Assembly (NCBI GenBank): GCA_031317595.1
Contig: JANCMB010000001.1
Coordinates: forward strand, 1,482,971-1,546,970
DNA length: 64,000 nt
Direction: 5' to 3'
From: Glutamicibacter sp. PS
GTDB taxonomy: Bacteria > Actinomycetota > Actinomycetes > Actinomycetales > Micrococcaceae
In this document: in pieces, positions 62,374 through 64,000 of the stretch
Position numbering within the stretch: the first letter of the stretch is position 1
Layout of the letters: each line of letters starts with the position of its first letter
Made by a program: the position numbers and the translations under genes
The notes under the pieces: generated by a model
What the model was told of the DNA's origin: nothing
The model's database searches: none
Seen by the model: the letters and a program-made list of their open reading frames with translations, nothing else

Positions 62374-64000
62374 TTACAGCGCGGCCGCCAGCTGGCGGGC
62401 CGATTCGAGGAGCTCTTCGGCGTGGGCGCGGGCCGTGTCGGAATCTTCCTGGCCGGCGAGCATGCGCGCGAGCTCTTGGACCCGGTCGTCGTCGGCCAAC
62501 TGCACCACATCGCTAGCGGTGAAGCCCGCTTCCCCGGCGCCACCCTTGCCGGAACTCTTGATCACCCGAATGTGATTGTTGGCGTAGGCCGCCACCTGAG
62601 GCAGGTGCGTGACCACGATGACCTGCACGTGCTTAGCCAGCATCGCTAGTCGTTCCCCAATGCTCACCGCGGCCTTGCCGCCGACACCGGAATCCACCTC
62701 ATCGAAGACGAAGGTAGGCACCGGATCCACGGCGGCCAACACCACCTCGATGGCCAGCATGACACGGGACAGCTCACCGCCGCTGGCTCCCTTACCGAGG
62801 GCGCGTGGGGCGGCCCCGGGATGCGGCGCCAACATCATATTCACCGCGTCCTGCCCGAAGGCACCGGGCTCTTCGAGTTCGGTGAGCTCGATGACCAGCT
62901 TGGCATCGGGCATCGCCAACGCGGTCAGTTCGTCGCTGACTCGACGTGACAGCGCTGCCGCGGCCTTGGCGCGAGCCGCGCTGAGTTCCGCGGCCAGCGA
63001 GCCTACTGTCTGCTCCAGCTCGGCCACTTGGAGTTCCAACTCTTCGATCCGGTTCGAGTCGTCGCCAAGCTCCTCGAGACGGCGAGCGGAGGATTCGGCC
63101 CAGGCGAGCACCTCATCAACACTCGGCGCGTATTTGCGGACCAGTTTGCTCAATTCGGCACGCCGCGATTCGATCTGGGCCAAACGTTCGGGCCCTTCCT
63201 CGTCCAGATCGGCGAGATAGCCAGACATATCGCTGGAAAGCTCCGAGGCGAGAATTCCTAGCTCGGCGGCCCGCTCGACAAATCCGGCCAAGGCCGCGTC
63301 ATCGCCACTGGCCTGCGCCAGAACGCCGCGCGCCGACTCAATCAGAGTGGAGATGCCCGGGTTCTCGAAGTCTTCCGAGTCGATAAGCGATCGAGCCTGA
63401 GTGGCGGCGGTTCGCAACGATTCCACATTGCCCAGTTTGATGGACATCTCGCGTAGCGATTCGTCCTCCCCCGGCTGCGGGTCGACCGCCTCAATTTCGG
63501 CCAGCGCCAACCGCAAATTCTCGGCCTCGCGCACGCGGTCACGAGACTCCTGTTTCAGGGTGGTCAGTTCCTTGCTGGAGGAACGCCACTGCCGGTAGGC
63601 GCGCTGGTAACGACTCAGGGTACGCCCGAAGCCGGTTCCGGCGAAGCGATCCAGGGCATCACGTTGCGCGGCGGGCTCCTTGAGTCGGATCTGATCCGAC
63701 TGGCCATGGACCGCCACCAACTCTTGGCCAAGCTCCGCGAGCAGGCCGACCGGGGCGCTACGTCCACCGATGGTGGCTTTGGAACGTCCCGCGGCGGACA
63801 ACGAACGGGTTAACAGCAGTTCGCTGTGGGCTTCGTCTTGGTCGATAAATGCTCCGGCATGGCTGGCCGCTTCGAGCACCGGGTGATCGTGCTCGAGGTG
63901 TATGACAGCTTCGGCCAAGGCGTGCTTGGCCCCGGTGCGCACGGCGCCGGCGTCAGCGCGGCGCCCCAAGAGCAAGGCAAGTGCGGTGATGACCATGGTC
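62374..64000 (-). CDS. recN: DNA repair protein RecN, partial at right edge
   Basis: The frame is open to the window end, so the N-terminus with Walker A is missing; the visible part starts at TMVITALALLLGRRADAGAV, which directly follows the GETGAGK motif in the family. LVAVHGQSDQIRL, the long coiled coil, ASGGELSRVMLAIEVVLA (signature) and FVFDEVDSGVGGKAA (Walker B) identify an SMC-like RecN. It acts in double-strand break repair. Confidence 0.95.
   Translation of the reverse strand, partial: TMVITALALLLGRRADAGAVRTGAKHALAEAVIHLEHDHPVLEAASHAGAFIDQDEAHSELLLTRSLSAAGRSKATIGGRSAPVGLLAELGQELVAVHGQSDQIRLKEPAAQRDALDRFAGTGFGRTLSRYQRAYRQWRSSSKELTTLKQESRDRVREAENLRLALAEIEAVDPQPGEDESLREMSIKLGNVESLRTAATQARSLIDSEDFENPGISTLIESARGVLAQASGDDAALAGFVERAAELGILASELSSDMSGYLADLDEEGPERLAQIESRRAELSKLVRKYAPSVDEVLAWAESSARRLEELGDDSNRIEELELQVAELEQTVGSLAAELSAARAKAAAALSRRVSDELTALAMPDAKLVIELTELEEPGAFGQDAVNMMLAPHPGAAPRALGKGASGGELSRVMLAIEVVLAAVDPVPTFVFDEVDSGVGGKAAVSIGERLAMLAKHVQVIVVTHLPQVAAYANNHIRVIKSSGKGGAGEAGFTASDVVQLADDDRVQELARMLAGQEDSDTARAHAEELLESARQLAAAL

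Overview
The window is high-GC actinobacterial DNA, most likely from the Micrococcaceae (Arthrobacter/Glutamicibacter-like). The evidence is WhiB proteins, a class II DAHP synthase, a Tad pilus locus, a garA-ftsR-nuclease-merR block, and the order recN-pyrG-NUDIX-xerD ... parA-scpA-scpB-rluB-tyrA-cmk-der. The genus is an inference.

Positions 1 to about 11,030 are the right end of an integrated prophage; its left end lies outside the window. The leftward (minus) arm is a tightly coupled early operon: Cro-like XRE regulator, small proteins, ParB-like protein, phage WhiB and a phage DNA polymerase sliding clamp that runs off the left edge. The rightward arm is the lysogeny module: immunity repressor, a coiled-coil membrane protein, an ImmA/IrrE protease and a large serine integrase. 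Two oppositely oriented cassettes inside the early operon share a nearly identical 82-bp leader. Its 12-bp inverted repeat includes the Shine-Dalgarno sequence, and a TTG start sits at the same offset in both copies. The phage appears to have integrated inside a small Tad pilin-like gene, whose 5' part survives at 11,016-11,165 next to tadA-tadB-tadC.

Positions 11-36 kb are core chromosome: the Tad ATPase and platform genes, an orphan FHA-FtsK/SpoIIIE multi-ATPase, whiB1, a PASTA Ser/Thr kinase behind a coupled mini-ORF, aroG, plsC, an esterase, fadD15-like acyl-CoA ligase, pyc, a ParA-like ATPase and the merR/nuclease/ftsR/garA block. Positions 36-41 kb are more accessory: a small Cys-containing peptide, a MobA/phenol-hydroxylase-type monooxygenase with a tandem operator candidate, an ABC-F protein preceded by a likely attenuator with a leader peptide, a small acidic protein and tRNA-Pro(GGG).

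Positions 41-64 kb carry the der-cmk-tyrA-rluB-scpB-scpA-parA operon (read leftwards) and, further right, xerD-NUDIX-pyrG-recN. Between parA and xerD sits about 10 kb of metabolic genes: a blasticidin-S-deaminase-like enzyme, dctA with a divergent DcuS/DctR-type two-component system, and a GntR-prpD-prpB-prpC methylcitrate operon with three TGTATACA-type operators. recN runs off the right edge. Many long open frames opposite real genes in this GC-rich DNA were rejected as shadows.
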